Assembly (NCBI GenBank): GCA_910587745.1
Contig: CAJUNE010000002.1
Location: 1 to 64,000 of the forward strand
Length of the DNA: 64,000 nucleotides
DNA from: an uncultured Bacilli bacterium
GTDB lineage: Bacteria; Bacillota_I; Bacilli_A; RF39; UBA660
Direction of reading: 5' to 3'
Below are positions 63,358 through 64,000 of this stretch, one piece after another (the first letter of the stretch is position 1; each line of letters opens with the position of its first letter). A program made the translations under genes and the position numbers. Under the pieces are notes generated by a model. That model searched no databases and had not been told where the DNA came from. It saw only the letters and a list, made by a program, of their open reading frames with translations.

Positions 63358-64000
63358 AGCTCCTCCTTAAATGTTTCATTAAATGGGTCTATATAATCAA
63401 AGTTTAAGATACCATATACATATTTTACTTCATCTTTATTAACCATATCTTTAATTTCTGGTATAGATTCTGCCATGATTATTTTATCTTCTGGTATGCC
63501 TGCTAGAACTAATCTTTTCTTAATATTTTCAGCATCAATTCCTACAGCATATACTTTATTTAAAGAATCACTATTTAATAATTCAAACTCTATATCATAT
63601 AACCAGGAAACATCAAAATGTGCATATCGACGTGATATTTCTTTCCAACCAATAATTATATCTTTCTTTTCTTTATTCATTATTGTTTTAAAGATTACAC
63701 CATTATATGTTGTAGCATTCTCAGCCTTACATGACATAGGAAAGTATACTTTATTATTTTTTTCATAACTATACGTACTATAATCATTAAATTTATTGAT
63801 GGATTTTATTATTTTATCTTCATCTAAACCTACATCTTTTAGAGTTGTAAAACTAGCAAGAGTATTATAAGCGTGATATAAAAAGTTGCCACCTATATTT
63901 AATTTATTGTCATTAATCTCTAGAGTTTCATTTTCTAAATCTAAATTACTTCCTATAACTTTAGCATTTTCATTTTTAAAATCACATTTTGTACATTTAT
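63354..64000 (-). CDS. murT: MurT-like amide ligase of lipid II (5' truncated at the window edge)
   Basis: The frame is open to the window end, and the visible part is the C-terminal half. It includes a KCTKC pair that fits the second part of the MurT zinc ribbon, the ISRRYAHFDVSWLYDIEFE stretch of the DUF1727-like C-terminal domain and ILNFDYIDPF. MurT amidates D-Glu of lipid II with ammonia from GatD. The stop TGA overlaps the ATG of the GatD-like gene, so synthesis is coupled. The N-terminal Mur-ligase domain lies outside the window. Confidence 0.8.
   Translation of the reverse strand, partial: KCTKCDFKNENAKVIGSNLDLENETLEINDNKLNIGGNFLYHAYNTLASFTTLKDVGLDEDKIIKSINKFNDYSTYSYEKNNKVYFPMSCKAENATTYNGVIFKTIMNKEKKDIIIGWKEISRRYAHFDVSWLYDIEFELLNSDSLNKVYAVGIDAENIKKRLVLAGIPEDKIIMAESIPEIKDMVNKDEVKYVYGILNFDYIDPFNETFKEEL

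Overview
The window looks like one end-trimmed contig from a low-GC, wall-building Bacillota. It is probably an uncultured gut Bacilli-type lineage, because AT-rich genes use ordinary TGG tryptophan codons and TAA/TAG stops next to FemX, MurT/GatD-like, LCP, Lgt and many surface-protein genes. The taxonomic guess is inference. Positions 1-41 are not genome: they are the Illumina P5/Read-1 adapter, read in frame with the first gene. I saw no rRNA, tRNA, CRISPR array or transposase gene.

Layout. 42-3.9 kb: a MATE transporter fused to a cytidylate-kinase-like domain, a PF06541 membrane protein and a membrane glycosyltransferase. 3.9-6.1 kb: an accessory patch with two small XRE regulators, an unknown protein and a YhcG/DUF1016 nuclease. 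6.1-13.7 kb: BI-1, ychF, a retron (reverse transcriptase plus a visible 177-nt msr-msd-like locus), a 296-bp repeat element (A), an AbgT transporter, DUF951, mscS, parB and parA. The parA-parB-mscS-DUF951-ychF order is a common Firmicutes arrangement, here opened up by AbgT, element A and the retron. 13.8-24.4 kb: folate cyclo-ligase, CDF transporter, thioredoxin-fold and PstS-like surface proteins, nitroreductase, SDR, a leucyl-tRNA synthetase carrying an inserted NUDIX domain, and a GreA-like factor. 24.5-29 kb: acyl-CoA synthetase and a hybrid-kinase/Hpt-receiver phosphorelay. 29-42.4 kb: surface proteins, GH25 lysozyme, DUF2779 nuclease, DUF4918 glycosylase, a DUF3788 pseudogene, VanZ-like, ABM-like, a candidate sRNA, recG, and a dockerin-bearing glucosaminidase beside a membrane-anchored Ig/cadherin-like protein. 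42.5-64 kb: LCP, trxB, lgt, GtrA, repeat element B, DUF6020-like, a candidate type I toxin locus (C), a zinc-ribbon protein, uvrB, a PpiC-like foldase, a 1,619-residue surface protein, GH25-LysM, a metalloprotease-like protein, FemX and the murT/gatD pair.

The most interesting thread links four intergenic loci. A (9147-9442) and B (46953-47248) are copies of one 296-bp element. Each has a 17-bp-spaced promoter, RNA ends able to close through an 10-11 bp inverted repeat, a strong ribosome-binding site, a 26-27 codon ORF and a covarying hairpin. C (49204-49559) has a similar layout with a 22-residue hydrophobic peptide and a candidate antisense RNA. A separate minus-strand transcript (36722-36816), with a consensus promoter and terminator, exposes CCAAAACCCCC. 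That sequence is complementary to a GGGG(G)TTTTG motif found in A, B and C. A 23-bp-period repeat upstream of the C promoter also lies upstream of the YhcG nuclease promoter. These connections are visible in the sequence; the idea that they form a regulated toxin or peptide network is inference.

The cell-envelope genes form a second theme: peptidoglycan synthesis and editing (MurT/GatD-like, FemX, LCP, GH25, glucosaminidase) and large anchored surface proteins. The GatD-like protein lacks both expected catalytic residues.
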